Notes: generated by a model not told the origin, from the sequence alone. A stretch of 14,902 bases of DNA from Halovivax sp. (GCA_007119345.1 SKPV01000079.1:1-14902); one strand, 5' to 3'. Counted from the first letter of the stretch, positions 6,058-13,784 are shown. Translations and numbers: made by a program.

Positions 6058-7122
6058 GACGTCGGTGACGATCACGCGCAGCGCCTCGACGTCCTCGAGA
6101 ACGGCGCCCCAGCCCCCCGCGGTGTGGCGCTGCTCGCCGTCGTCGATCACGAGGTTCACGACGCCGCCGAGCAGCGAGCGCCGCGGGAGCCCCTCCGCGG
6201 TCGGTCCCGTCTGGTACGTCGTCTCGACGACCTCCCCCGAAAGTTCGACCGGCTCGCCGGTCTCCACCGACTCGCCGACCACGGTCGCGCGGACGGTCGC
6301 GCCGTCAGCCAGGAGCGCCTCGAGGTCGCGGACGCAGGCGCGGACGTCGACGTACGTCCGCGGGAGGTCGTCGCGCCGCTCGGAGTGGATCGTCTCCCAC
6401 TCGTTCCACAGCGACGATTTGAAGAAGGTGTGAAAGACGTAGGCGTGGGTCCGCTCGTCGACGATGATCCCGTACTCGTTGACCGAGCGCTCGTGGGGCG
6501 CGAAACAGACCGTCCGACGGTCGACGATGGCGACGAACGGCGATGGCAGCGTCCGGAACCGGACCTCGGTGCAGGTCTCCTCGAAGCGGTCGGTCGGCGG
6601 CGCCGTCGCGTCAACGGACTCGTCGGTGTAGCACAACTTCACGAATGCGCCCCGGTCGCGGGCGGCCCGGAGGTGCGGCGCAAGCGCCTCGAACTGGGAC
6701 TCGTTCGCGCACAGCTGTACCTGGTTGGTCGCGCCTTCGATCTCCGTCGCCGCCCGATCGAGTACGGTCTCGAATCGGTGGACGACGCTGACGGCGTAGT
6801 CGTCCATCGTCGGTTCGGCCCACCGTTCTTCGATCGTCTCCGCCGCCCGAGAGAACCGGGAGGCCCGCGACTCGAGGTCCTCCGTGACGCTCGAAGGGTC
6901 GCGTACCCGGGCGTGCAGGCTCCCCTGCTCGTAGACCTCGACGTACCCCTTCTCCTCGAGGTCGCGGAGCACGTCGTAGATTCGGGGCGCCGGGACGCCG
7001 CTTCGGTCCGCGATCTCCGCGGCCGAGGCGGCTCCGACGTCGACCAGGGCGACGAGGGCGTCCGCCTGGTAGGGGGAGAGGCCGGCGTGTTCCAGGGCGT
7101 TCGTGAGATCGTTATCGTCCAT
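6043..7122 (-). CDS. TrmB-family sugar-sensing transcriptional regulator
   Basis: The 359-residue protein has the full TrmB layout. An N-terminal winged helix-turn-helix occupies residues about 12-70 (AAEIADRSGVPAPRIYDVL contains the recognition helix, and DLEEKGYVEV the wing). A coiled linker follows (about 78-105), then a phospholipase-D-like effector domain (about 110-245) and the C-terminal TrmB sugar-binding beta domain (about 255-355, with the GGW near residue 337). In Thermococcus and Pyrococcus, TrmB represses maltose/trehalose ABC transporter genes and is released by sugar; in Halobacterium a TrmB controls central carbon genes. Here it diverges from a trehalase and neighbours an ABC sugar importer, so local control in response to trehalose or glucose is inferred. 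ATG 7122 fits the TATA-like box at 7150-7156. Confidence 0.93.
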   Translation of the reverse strand: MDDNDLTNALEHAGLSPYQADALVALVDVGAASAAEIADRSGVPAPRIYDVLRDLEEKGYVEVYEQGSLHARVRDPSSVTEDLESRASRFSRAAETIEERWAEPTMDDYAVSVVHRFETVLDRAATEIEGATNQVQLCANESQFEALAPHLRAARDRGAFVKLCYTDESVDATAPPTDRFEETCTEVRFRTLPSPFVAIVDRRTVCFAPHERSVNEYGIIVDERTHAYVFHTFFKSSLWNEWETIHSERRDDLPRTYVDVRACVRDLEALLADGATVRATVVGESVETGEPVELSGEVVETTYQTGPTAEGLPRRSLLGGVVNLVIDDGEQRHTAGGWGAVLEDVEALRVIVTDVEYSA

Positions 7123-7149
7123 CGCTATTTCGAGAGAGACAGGCGCGTT

Positions 7150-7156
7150 ACGTAAA
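7150..7156 (-). promoter_or_regulatory. TATA-like box of trmB within palindrome TTACGTAA
   Basis: The minus strand reads TTTACGT, centred about 31 nt from ATG 7122. The palindrome TTACGTAA spans 7148-7155, so it could also serve as a protein-binding site, for example in autoregulation. Confidence 0.45.
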
Positions 7157-7187
7157 TGCTCGTCGCGTCCGGGTTGCGCCGAGCGCG

Positions 7188-7208
7188 GTGCGGCCGAAGT
7201 GGCCGCGC
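7188..7208. repeat. Inverted repeat in the trmB-trehalase divergent region
   Basis: GTGCGGCC (7188-7195) and GGCCGCGC (7201-7208) are complementary across a GAAGT spacer, with one G-T pair. It could be an operator or chance in GC-rich sequence. Confidence 0.3.
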
Positions 7209-7291
7209 GGACCTCGTTCTCCGTCGTCCCGATGGTCCCCGGACTGCGGGAGGGGTGCCGCGCCGGGTCGCAACGCCATCGAGGGAGTCGG

Positions 7292-7306
7292 AAATATTAT
7301 TTTAAC
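7292..7306 (+). promoter_or_regulatory. AT-rich promoter element upstream of the trehalase
   Basis: This is the most AT-rich stretch of the intergenic region (AAATATTATTTTAAC). Its ATATTAT core is centred about 28 nt before ATG 7325, and its TTTTAAC about 22 nt before. It predicts an mRNA beginning near 7325-7330, about 100 nt ahead of the trehalase start. Confidence 0.5.
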
Positions 7307-7320
7307 GGGTATAGTAAACA
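7307..7320 (+). promoter_or_regulatory. Candidate operator shared with the sugar-binding protein promoter
   Basis: GGGTATAGTAAACA lies just downstream of TTTTAAC. It matches 10 of 14 bases of GGGGATTATTAACA in the binding-protein promoter (13768-13781, minus strand), also downstream of a TTTAAC box. A half-symmetric ATAG-N8-CTAT overlaps it at 7311-7326. Position between the TATA box and the predicted start would suit a repressor. Confidence 0.35.
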
Positions 7321-7324
7321 TTCT

Positions 7325-7444
7325 ATGACAGTCACTCGATCGGGAACGTTCGCCGCAGCGACGGCTCGCGAGCTACCTGCACCCCACGACCCCGAAGGCG
7401 GGACGGCCCGGGCGGTCGCGGGCCGATGGAGCGCGGTCGTATGA
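7325..7444 (+). CDS. Putative upstream ORF (39 codons) coupled to the trehalase
   Basis: ATG 7325 opens a 39-codon frame (begins MTVTRSGTFAAATARELP) whose TGA overlaps the trehalase ATG at 7441-7444. It lies at the predicted transcript start, so it could be translated as a leaderless ORF and hand ribosomes to the trehalase, or act as a regulatory leader. No family is recognised. The peptide is Ala/Arg/Thr-rich and not notably acidic, which weakens the case for a functional protein. Alternative: untranslated leader. Confidence 0.4.
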   Translation: MTVTRSGTFAAATARELPAPHDPEGGTARAVAGRWSAVV

Positions 7445-9000
7445 TCCGGCACGATGCCGCGGGGAATCCGTTCCTCGGCGGCGAGCTCTTCGATGCCGTC
7501 CAGCGGGGCGGCGTCTTCGACGATTCGAAGCAGTTCGTCGACGCCGTGCCGACGACGAGTCCCGACCGCATCCGGCGTCGGTTCGCGGCCCGCCGCGACG
7601 ACGCGGGGTTCGACCTCCGGGCGTTCGTCGAGGCGCACTTCGACGTGCCGCCGGCCGCGGCCGCGGCTGGCGAGAGCGACGGCGGCCGTGATCGCTCGAT
7701 GACGGCCCACGTCGACCGCCTCTGGTCGCGGCTGCTCCGGGAGCAGACGCCGCGGGGCGAGTTCGACACGCTGATCCCGCTCCCCGAACCGCACCCCGTA
7801 CCGGGCGGACGCTTCAGGGAGGCCTACTACTGGGACAGTTACTTCGTCGCGGAGGGGCTGGCGGCGAGCGGGCGACTCGACGCGGTGGCGGCCGTCGCCG
7901 ACAACTTCGCGAGCCTCGTCGAGCGGTTCGGCTTCGTCCCGAACGGGAACCGGACGTACTACGCCGGCCGCTCGCAGCTGTCGCTGTACGCCGGGGTCGT
8001 CGACGTGCTTGATCGCCACCGCGGCGCCGACGCCGTCTCGCGGCACTTGCCCGCACTTGAGGCCGAGCACGCGTTCTGGATGGACGGCCGCGATCAGGTC
8101 TCGCCGGCTCGCCCGGCGCACCGTCGGGTCGTCCGGCTCGACGACGGGCGAGTGCTGAACCGGTACTGGGACGATCGCGGCGGGCCGCGGCCCGAGTCCT
8201 ACCGCGAGGATCGGGAAACGGCGGCGGCCGTCACGCCGGCGGAGCGGCCCGCGCTGTACCGAGATCTCCGCTCCGCCTGCGAGTCCGGGTGGGATTTCAG
8301 CAGCCGGTGGCTCGCCGATCCGGACGACCTCGCCTCCGTCGAAACGACGAAGATCGTCCCCGTTGACCTCAACGCGGCCCTCTACGGCCTCGAGTGGCGG
8401 CTGGCGGACTGGTTCGGTCGCGCCGGCGAGCGGGAGAAGGCCCGGCGCTACCGGCGCGCGGCGGCCGAGCGCGCCGAGGCGATCGACCGGTGCTGCTGGG
8501 ACTCGGCTCGCGGGTTCTACGCGGACTACCACGTCCCGTCGGAGCGACCGACGGAAACGTGGTCGCTGGCGGCGGTCGCGCCCCTGTTCTTCGGCGCGAG
8601 TTCCGAGGAGCGAGCCGCGTCGGTCGCGGACGTCCTCGAGCGGCGGTTCCTCGAGGCCGGCGGCCTCCTGACGACGCTGACCCGGTCGGGCCAGCAGTGG
8701 GACGCGCCCAACGGGTGGGCACCCCTGCACTGGATGGCCGTCGTCGGCCTCCGGCGCTACGGATTCGACGAACTGGCCCGCGAGATCGCCCAGCGGTGGC
8801 TCGCCCTGAACCGGGCCGTCTTCGAGGCCGAGGGTCGGCTGGTCGAGAAGTACGACGTGACGAGCGCCGCGGGGACCGGCGGCGGTGGGGAGTACCCGCT
8901 GCAGGACGGCTTCGGGTGGACGAACGGGGTCGCAGTAGCGCTCGCGCGCCTGCTCGGACGGGAGCGGCCGCTCCTTGATCGGCCGTTCGTCCGGGAGTGA
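7441..9000 (+). CDS. Cytoplasmic trehalase, GH37 (alpha,alpha-trehalose glucohydrolase)
   Basis: It hydrolyses alpha,alpha-trehalose to two glucoses with inversion. From ATG 7441 the protein is 519 residues, about the length of the mature E. coli enzymes. Both GH37 signatures are present: PGGRFREAYYWDSY at 121-134 and QWDAPNGWAP at 419-428. The catalytic acid is expected at Asp285 (in ESGWDFSSRW) and the catalytic base at Glu484 (in GGGGEYPLQDGFGWTNG), matching E. coli TreA Asp312 and Glu496. The N-terminal LFDAVQRGGVFDDSKQFVDAVP is also typical. There is no signal peptide, so it acts on imported sugar like TreF. The alternative start ATG 7426 is possible; 7441 is preferred because it overlaps the upstream ORF stop. 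It diverges from the TrmB regulator and converges with the ABC importer. Confidence 0.95.
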   Translation: MIRHDAAGNPFLGGELFDAVQRGGVFDDSKQFVDAVPTTSPDRIRRRFAARRDDAGFDLRAFVEAHFDVPPAAAAAGESDGGRDRSMTAHVDRLWSRLLREQTPRGEFDTLIPLPEPHPVPGGRFREAYYWDSYFVAEGLAASGRLDAVAAVADNFASLVERFGFVPNGNRTYYAGRSQLSLYAGVVDVLDRHRGADAVSRHLPALEAEHAFWMDGRDQVSPARPAHRRVVRLDDGRVLNRYWDDRGGPRPESYREDRETAAAVTPAERPALYRDLRSACESGWDFSSRWLADPDDLASVETTKIVPVDLNAALYGLEWRLADWFGRAGEREKARRYRRAAAERAEAIDRCCWDSARGFYADYHVPSERPTETWSLAAVAPLFFGASSEERAASVADVLERRFLEAGGLLTTLTRSGQQWDAPNGWAPLHWMAVVGLRRYGFDELAREIAQRWLALNRAVFEAEGRLVEKYDVTSAAGTGGGGEYPLQDGFGWTNGVAVALARLLGRERPLLDRPFVRE

Positions 9001-9060
9001 GTCTGTCGGTGACGGTGTGAACGCAGCCGACGACGACGCGGGCGCGATCGACCAGCCCGA

Positions 9061-9100
9061 GCACGATCGGGGATCGCGGCCCCGGATCCGGTCGTCGTGC
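9061..9100. terminator. Inverted-repeat structure between convergent trehalase and ABC operon
   Basis: In the 116-bp gap, GCACGA (9061-9066) pairs with TCGTGC (9095-9100), and inside it GGGG (9069-9072) pairs with CCCC (9080-9083). It could form a hairpin at the 3' end of either transcript. No T-tract follows, so this is a structural guess. Confidence 0.35.
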
Positions 9101-9116
9101 CCGGAGTCCTCCGCGA

Positions 9117-10271
9117 TCACTCCGCTTCCGATCGCGCCGGCGCCTGCGTCAGCCCGTGGCAGATCGCGTCGCCCGTCTCGCCGTCGAAGAGATGGACCTT
9201 CGAGCGGTCCAGGACGACATCGACGCGCCCGTCCTCGGCGACGTCCGCGTCCGGGACCACGCTCATGAGCAGCTGGCCCTCGCCGCGACCCTCGGCGCTC
9301 GTCTCCACGTCCTCGTCGAACAGCAGGTAGACGAAGATCTCGTCGCCCATCGGTTCGAGCACGTCGGCGACCATCGTGAGCGTCCGAGAGGGAGCGTCCG
9401 CCTGGTCCCGGTTGCGCGCGAGATGGACGTCCTCCGGGCGAACGCCGAGGGTGACGGCCTGGTCCGGCTCGACGCCGTGGCTCTCCGGATCCAGCTCCAG
9501 GCTCGCGTGCGTGGACTCGAAGCCCGCGTCGGTCACCCGCCCGGACAAGAAGTTCATGCCCGGCGAGCCGATGAAGCCGGCGACGAACAGGTTGGCCGGC
9601 TCGTTGTAGCACTCGAGCGGCGGCGCGATCTGCTGGAGCTCGCCCGCGTTCATCACCGCGATCCGGTCCGACATCGTCATCGCCTCCGCCTGATCGTGGG
9701 TGACGTAGACGATGGTCGTGTCCAGCTCCTTGTGCAGGCGCTGGAGCTCCGTCCGCATGTGGACGCGGAGTTTGGCGTCGAGGTTCGCGAGCGGTTCGTC
9801 CATCAGGAAGACGTCCGGGTTGCGCACGATCGCGCGCGCGATCGCGACGCGTTGGCGCTGGCCCCCGGACATCTCGTCGGGCATCCGGTCCATCATCCCT
9901 TCGAGCTGGACGATCTCGGCGGCGCGCTCGACGCGCCGGTCGATCTCCACCTGCTCGTACTTGCGCAGGCGGAGGCCGAACGAGATGTTGTCGTAGACGT
10001 CCATGTGCGGGAACAGCGCGATGTTCTGGAAGACCATCGAGACGCCCCGGTCCTTCGGTGGGGCGTTCGTCACGTCGCGATCGCCGATGACCACACGGCC
10101 TTCGGTGGGCATCGTAAGCCCGGCGATCGTCTCCATCGTCGTCGACTTCCCACAGCCCGAGGGACCGACGAAGGTGACGAACTCGCCGTCCTCGATTGCC
10201 AGGTTCATGTCGTCGACCGCCGTTACCTCGCCATACCGTTTCGTGATCTCCTCGAGTCTAACTCGTGCCAT
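9117..10271 (-). CDS. MalK/UgpC-type ABC transporter ATPase (sugar import)
   Basis: The 384-residue protein powers the sugar importer encoded upstream. All nucleotide-binding motifs are intact: Walker A GPSGCGKST at 36-44, Q-loop Gln82, ABC signature SGGQR at 135-139, Walker B VFLMDE at 154-159 with catalytic Glu159, the D-loop at about 163-165, and switch His192. Residues about 240-384 form the regulatory OB/TOBE extension typical of CUT1-family MalK, containing LGVRPEDVHLAR near 297-308. This extension carries a markedly acidic loop near 340-350. It is last in the operon, its ATG only 2 nt after the permease stop, and ends facing the trehalase. Such ATPases can serve several importers, but location argues for the adjacent permeases. 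Confidence 0.95.
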   Translation of the reverse strand: MARVRLEEITKRYGEVTAVDDMNLAIEDGEFVTFVGPSGCGKSTTMETIAGLTMPTEGRVVIGDRDVTNAPPKDRGVSMVFQNIALFPHMDVYDNISFGLRLRKYEQVEIDRRVERAAEIVQLEGMMDRMPDEMSGGQRQRVAIARAIVRNPDVFLMDEPLANLDAKLRVHMRTELQRLHKELDTTIVYVTHDQAEAMTMSDRIAVMNAGELQQIAPPLECYNEPANLFVAGFIGSPGMNFLSGRVTDAGFESTHASLELDPESHGVEPDQAVTLGVRPEDVHLARNRDQADAPSRTLTMVADVLEPMGDEIFVYLLFDEDVETSAEGRGEGQLLMSVVPDADVAEDGRVDVVLDRSKVHLFDGETGDAICHGLTQAPARSEAE

Positions 10272-10273
10272 GG

Positions 10274-11278
10274 TTACTCCTTTACCGCTCCCGCGGTGAG
10301 GCCGCTGACGATCTTCTCCTGGGCCACGATCACCAGGATCGCCACCGGTAAGACGGCGACGACGCTGGCTGCAGCCATCAGGTTGTACAGCACCTCGTAC
10401 TGCCCCTGGAACCGGAGGACGCCCTCGAGCATCGGCGCCCAGTTCCCGGCGCGCCCGTCCGTCATCAGCGAGGAGAAGAAGTACTCGTTGTAGACGGCGA
10501 TGAAGGTGAGCACGCCCGCGGTCGCGACCCCCGGCGCAGACAGCGGGACGATCACACGGAAGAGCGCGCCCAGCCGGGTCGTCCCCTCGACGCGGGCGGC
10601 GTCCTCGAGACCGTCGGGAATCTGCGAGTAGAACGTCATCAGGATAAAGATCGACAGCGGCAGGAACAGCGCCGAGAACGGGATGAACATCGCGTACGGC
10701 GTGTTGTACAGCGAGCCGTCCTGCACCACCGGTCGGAGGACGTCCACGTTCCGGTTGAACAGGCGGTTCAGCGGGACGAAGAACGACGCCGGCGGGAAGA
10801 ACGACACGATGAGCACCAGCAGCAAGAGCGGCCCCTTCCCCCGGAACCGGAGCCGGCCGAAGACGTAGCCCGCCAGGCTCGCGATGACCAGGACGATGAC
10901 GGTGGTCACCGTCGCGATCAGGAAGCTGTTGAACATGTACCGGTGGAAGGGGATCGTCGTGAAGACCTCGACGAAGGCGCCGGGGTTCGTTCCCATCGTC
11001 AGGTCGCCCTCGAGGACGAGCCTCGGATCGAACCCGCCCGGCGTGAGGAAGACGGTCGAGAGCTCGCCCCGCGGGGTCAGCGCCACCATCGCCAGCCAGT
11101 AGAACGGGAAGAGCGTGGTGACCACGAAGAAGATCGCCGCGGTGTAAAACGCCGCCCTGTAGGCGCGCTCGGGGTTTCGGATCCAGGCGGCCGCCCACGC
11201 CTCGACGATCCCGCGGTCGATCTCCGGCTCCTCTCGCCGGTCGATCCGACCGAGTTCCGGCTCGTCGCGCGTCGCCAC
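10274..11278 (-). CDS. MalG-type ABC transporter permease (CUT1 family)
   Basis: The 334-residue inner membrane permease has six predicted helices, the first at about 44-66 after a charged cytoplasmic N-terminus. The cytoplasmic EAA loop, which docks on the ATPase, is at about 224-250 (LEDAARVEGTTRLGALF, then VIVPLSAPG), with the conserved Gly 9 positions after the Ala pair. The extended N-terminal domain and the C-terminal tail AQEKIVSGLTAGAVKE are characteristic of MalG/AraQ-like components. Translation starts at GTG 11278, one base after the MalF stop; the next in-frame ATG (Met63) would delete the first helix. It pairs with the MalF-type permease. Confidence 0.93.
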   Translation of the reverse strand: MATRDEPELGRIDRREEPEIDRGIVEAWAAAWIRNPERAYRAAFYTAAIFFVVTTLFPFYWLAMVALTPRGELSTVFLTPGGFDPRLVLEGDLTMGTNPGAFVEVFTTIPFHRYMFNSFLIATVTTVIVLVIASLAGYVFGRLRFRGKGPLLLLVLIVSFFPPASFFVPLNRLFNRNVDVLRPVVQDGSLYNTPYAMFIPFSALFLPLSIFILMTFYSQIPDGLEDAARVEGTTRLGALFRVIVPLSAPGVATAGVLTFIAVYNEYFFSSLMTDGRAGNWAPMLEGVLRFQGQYEVLYNLMAAASVVAVLPVAILVIVAQEKIVSGLTAGAVKE

Positions 11279-11279
11279 G

Positions 11280-12290
11280 TCAGATCACCCCCTCCCTCGC
11301 GTCGCGCAACTTCCACAGGTAGACGCCGACGAACAGGGCGATGAGGACCGCGGTCAGGAACGCGATCGTCGCAGCCGTCGCCCACCGTCGCGTCTGATCG
11401 AGCGAGATTATCACCATGCAGGTCATCGACGGCACCGTCGAGCAGCCGACCGTCGCGTCGATCAGCCCGTAGATGCGCATCGCGTCCATCGTCCGAAACA
11501 GCATCGCCACCAGCAGCACCGGCAGCACGATCGGCAGGGTGATGTGCTTGAACCGCTGCCACGGCGTCGCACCGGCGACCTCCGCGACGTCGTACAGGCT
11601 GCGGTCGACGCTCTGTAACCCCGCCAGGATCAACAACGCCATGAACGCCGCCGTCTTCCAAATATCGGCTACCAGAACGATGATGAATCCGTCCCGACTG
11701 CTCGCCAGCGGGTTGCTGCCGAACACGCCGAGCCACTGCATAAAGTCCGCGCCGAACCCCACGGTCGGGTTGAACAGCAGGAAGAAGATCATCCCCTGGA
11801 TGACGATCGGGATCGCCCACGGGATGATGATCGCGACGCGCACCCAGCGCCGACCCCGGAACTCCTGGTCGATGACCAGCGCCTGGCCGAACCCGAGCAG
11901 CGTCTCGAACAGAACGCTCAGGACCGCGAACGCGACCGTCACGAACAGCGCCTGCCGGAGGAGCGGACTCCCCAGCTCGAGGAACGGGAACGCGCCGGTC
12001 GTCGACACGTCGAGCACCTGACGGGGGATCCGCGCCTCTCCGGTCAGCACGGCGACGTAGTTGTCGAGGCCGACGAACCCGCCGAACGGATCCGCCCGGC
12101 GCGTCTCGTCGGCGAGCAGCGAGAAGCGCACCGTCTCGACCAGCGGGTAGAACGCGACGACCGCGAGGATCAGGAACGTCGGGACCAGCAGGAGGTAAGC
12201 GTACGCCTCTTCGCTCAGCGTCTCCATCCGATCCAGCGGCCGAGAGAGCACGGAACCGCCGGCCTCCTCCGACGACTGATTGGGTGCCAT
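11280..12290 (-). CDS. MalF-type ABC transporter permease (CUT1 family)
   Basis: From ATG 12290 the protein has 336 residues with six predicted helices, starting at about 32-55. The EAA loop is at about 232-255 (YDVAEVAGATPWQRFKHI, then TLPIVLP), the site of contact with the ATPase. It forms the translocation pore with the MalG-type partner. The start is 12290, ten bases after the binding-protein stop; an in-frame ATG at 12332 would overlap that gene by 32 nt and add a basic, non-haloarchaeal extension. The outward-facing loop after the EAA segment, where relatives usually have a Gly/Pro-rich GGGP stretch, reads VGCSTVPSMTC (residues 281-291), with two Cys that might form a disulfide. Confidence 0.93.
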   Translation of the reverse strand: MAPNQSSEEAGGSVLSRPLDRMETLSEEAYAYLLLVPTFLILAVVAFYPLVETVRFSLLADETRRADPFGGFVGLDNYVAVLTGEARIPRQVLDVSTTGAFPFLELGSPLLRQALFVTVAFAVLSVLFETLLGFGQALVIDQEFRGRRWVRVAIIIPWAIPIVIQGMIFFLLFNPTVGFGADFMQWLGVFGSNPLASSRDGFIIVLVADIWKTAAFMALLILAGLQSVDRSLYDVAEVAGATPWQRFKHITLPIVLPVLLVAMLFRTMDAMRIYGLIDATVGCSTVPSMTCMVIISLDQTRRWATAATIAFLTAVLIALFVGVYLWKLRDAREGVI

Positions 12291-12300
12291 CGCCGCGCGC

Positions 12301-13758
12301 TCACACCTGCTCGCTCTCTTCGAGCTGGCCATCCAGGTCCGACATGGCCGCCTCTGGAGTCTTCTCGCCCCGGTAGGCGTCGTGAACCTCCTGGTAGACC
12401 ATCGCGGACTGCTCCGGCCAGATGTCGGTCACCGGCCGCGGGACCGTGTTCTCGCCGGCGACCGCGAGCGTGTCGAGATACCGGCCGACCGGGCCGACGA
12501 GGTCCTCGTCGGCCTGCTGGGTGACCGACGGGTCCGGGGGGATGTTGCCGTTGAGCTCGAACAGGGTCAGCATCACGTTCTCGCTGGCGAACGCCTCGAG
12601 CACCTGCAGCGCCTCCTCCTGGCGCTCCGAGTTCGGGTTGACCGTCAGGTGCCAGCCGCCGAGGGCGGCCGCCGTCCCGCCCGTGCCGGCGTAGTTGCCC
12701 TGGCCCTCCTCGACGCCGTACGGCAGCGGCATCACGCCGAGGTCCTCGCCCCACTCCTCGTCGTCGCCGTTGATGACGATCGAGTACGGCCAGTTGCGGT
12801 GGAAGATCGCGTCCCCGTTGGTGAAGGGCTCCCGAGCGTCCTCCTCGGTGAACTCGACGAGGTCCGAATTGGCCAGCCGCGGGTAGTCCGGGTCCGCGTC
12901 CTCGGCGTCGGGACCGTACATGAACGACCGCATCATGCGGATCGTGTCGTACAGCGGCTCCTCGTCGACCGTGATCGGCCGGTCGCCGACGGAACCGAAC
13001 AGGTTGTCGTGGTCGCCGAAGTACGCGCCGCCGAACGACGTCATCGTCTCGTTGAACGTACAGCAGGCCAGCCCCTCGTATGCGTCGGCCTGCGTCGTGA
13101 ACGCGTACTCGTACTCGTCCTCGCCGCCGTGGTACTCCCAGACGTCGGCCGCCATCTCGGCGAACTCCAGCCAGGACATCGGCTCGGTTGCCCAGTTCTC
13201 GCCGTCGGGGTCGTAGCCGGCCTCCTCGACGAGGTCCTTCCGGTACTGCATCGTGGGGTAGTCCGGGAACAGCGGGAGGCCGTACAGGTCGCCCGTCTCC
13301 GGATCGGACGCCGTGTCGATCGTCGCCGGCAGGTAGTCGCTCCCGACGTACTCCAGCGTCTCCTCGGACAGAGCATCGCTCAGGTTGACCAGCTGTCCGC
13401 GGAAGATGAACGGCATCGTCCACCCCGAATCCATCATGAAGATGTCGGGGCTCGATCGCCCGGCGTCCAGCGCCTGCGTGTACTCGGCCAACCGGGAGTC
13501 CGTCTCGAAGTCGCCCGGCAACACCTCGATCTCCACGTCCTCGTCGAGACCGGCCTCCCGGAGGGCTTCCTGGATGTCGTCCGAGATCTCCTCGAAGTCC
13601 GCGTCCGCCGAGAGCTGGATCGGTCCGCCGTCGCCATCGTCTCCACCGAGGCAGCCGGCCACGGTCGCCGCGGCCCCCGTCGCTCCCGCCGCCTCGACGA
13701 AGCGTCGCCGAGAGATCCCGTTCGACTCGCCCGCTCCGGTCCGGTTGGATTGTACCAT
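12301..13758 (-). CDS. Tat-exported lipoprotein sugar-binding protein of the ABC importer (family 1 SBP)
   Basis: The 485-residue protein captures the sugar outside the cell and delivers it to the permeases. A twin-arginine signal SRRRF (16-20) is followed by a hydrophobic stretch and a lipobox VAGC ending at Cys36, typical for haloarchaeal binding proteins. The mature domain is very acidic. It has the family-1 hallmarks: a Ser-Ser-Pro-Asp-Ile segment with DIFMMDSGWTMPF near 105-117, GLPLFPDYPTMQYRKDLVEEAGYD near 160-183 (quoted in part), and a C-terminal region of periodic acidic helices. An unusual Cys pair lies at 232-233. Substrate is inferred as trehalose or a related alpha-glucoside from the adjacent trehalase and TrmB regulator; the sequence alone does not prove it. 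It is the first gene of the operon. Confidence 0.94.
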   Translation of the reverse strand: MVQSNRTGAGESNGISRRRFVEAAGATGAAATVAGCLGGDDGDGGPIQLSADADFEEISDDIQEALREAGLDEDVEIEVLPGDFETDSRLAEYTQALDAGRSSPDIFMMDSGWTMPFIFRGQLVNLSDALSEETLEYVGSDYLPATIDTASDPETGDLYGLPLFPDYPTMQYRKDLVEEAGYDPDGENWATEPMSWLEFAEMAADVWEYHGGEDEYEYAFTTQADAYEGLACCTFNETMTSFGGAYFGDHDNLFGSVGDRPITVDEEPLYDTIRMMRSFMYGPDAEDADPDYPRLANSDLVEFTEEDAREPFTNGDAIFHRNWPYSIVINGDDEEWGEDLGVMPLPYGVEEGQGNYAGTGGTAAALGGWHLTVNPNSERQEEALQVLEAFASENVMLTLFELNGNIPPDPSVTQQADEDLVGPVGRYLDTLAVAGENTVPRPVTDIWPEQSAMVYQEVHDAYRGEKTPEAAMSDLDGQLEESEQV

Positions 13759-13767
13759 AACAGGTGT

Positions 13768-13781
13768 TGTTAATAATCCCC
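13768..13781 (-). promoter_or_regulatory. Candidate operator in the binding-protein promoter
   Basis: The minus strand reads GGGGATTATTAACA, 3 nt downstream of the ATTTAAC box and 10-23 nt before the start codon. It matches the element at 7307-7320 in 10 of 14 bases. Confidence 0.35.
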
Positions 13782-13784
13782 GTA

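Noticed and set aside
5695..7155. Plus-strand 486-residue frame across the lipoprotein and trmB
   Set aside because: It crosses two clear minus-strand genes and their promoter gap, and its product has no domain.
7325..9000. Possible frameshift joining the 39-codon ORF to the trehalase as one longer protein
   Set aside because: The trehalase N-terminus from 7441 already looks complete for GH37, and the ATGA overlap is a normal coupling arrangement, so no frameshift is needed.
7297..9612. Long minus-strand open frame antisense to the trehalase and its flank
   Set aside because: The product is Arg/Pro/Gly-rich without acidic haloarchaeal composition or motifs, and the opposite strand encodes a clear GH37 enzyme. 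High G+C makes stop codons rare in shadow frames.
11280..12332. Longer MalF start at 12332
   Set aside because: It would overlap the binding-protein gene by 32 nt and add a basic, Cys-containing extension; ATG 12290 gives a natural acidic N-terminus and a 10-nt gap.
12280..13773. Plus-strand 497-residue frame antisense to the binding protein
   Set aside because: Low-complexity Val/Arg/Leu composition opposite a real Tat lipoprotein; a shadow frame.
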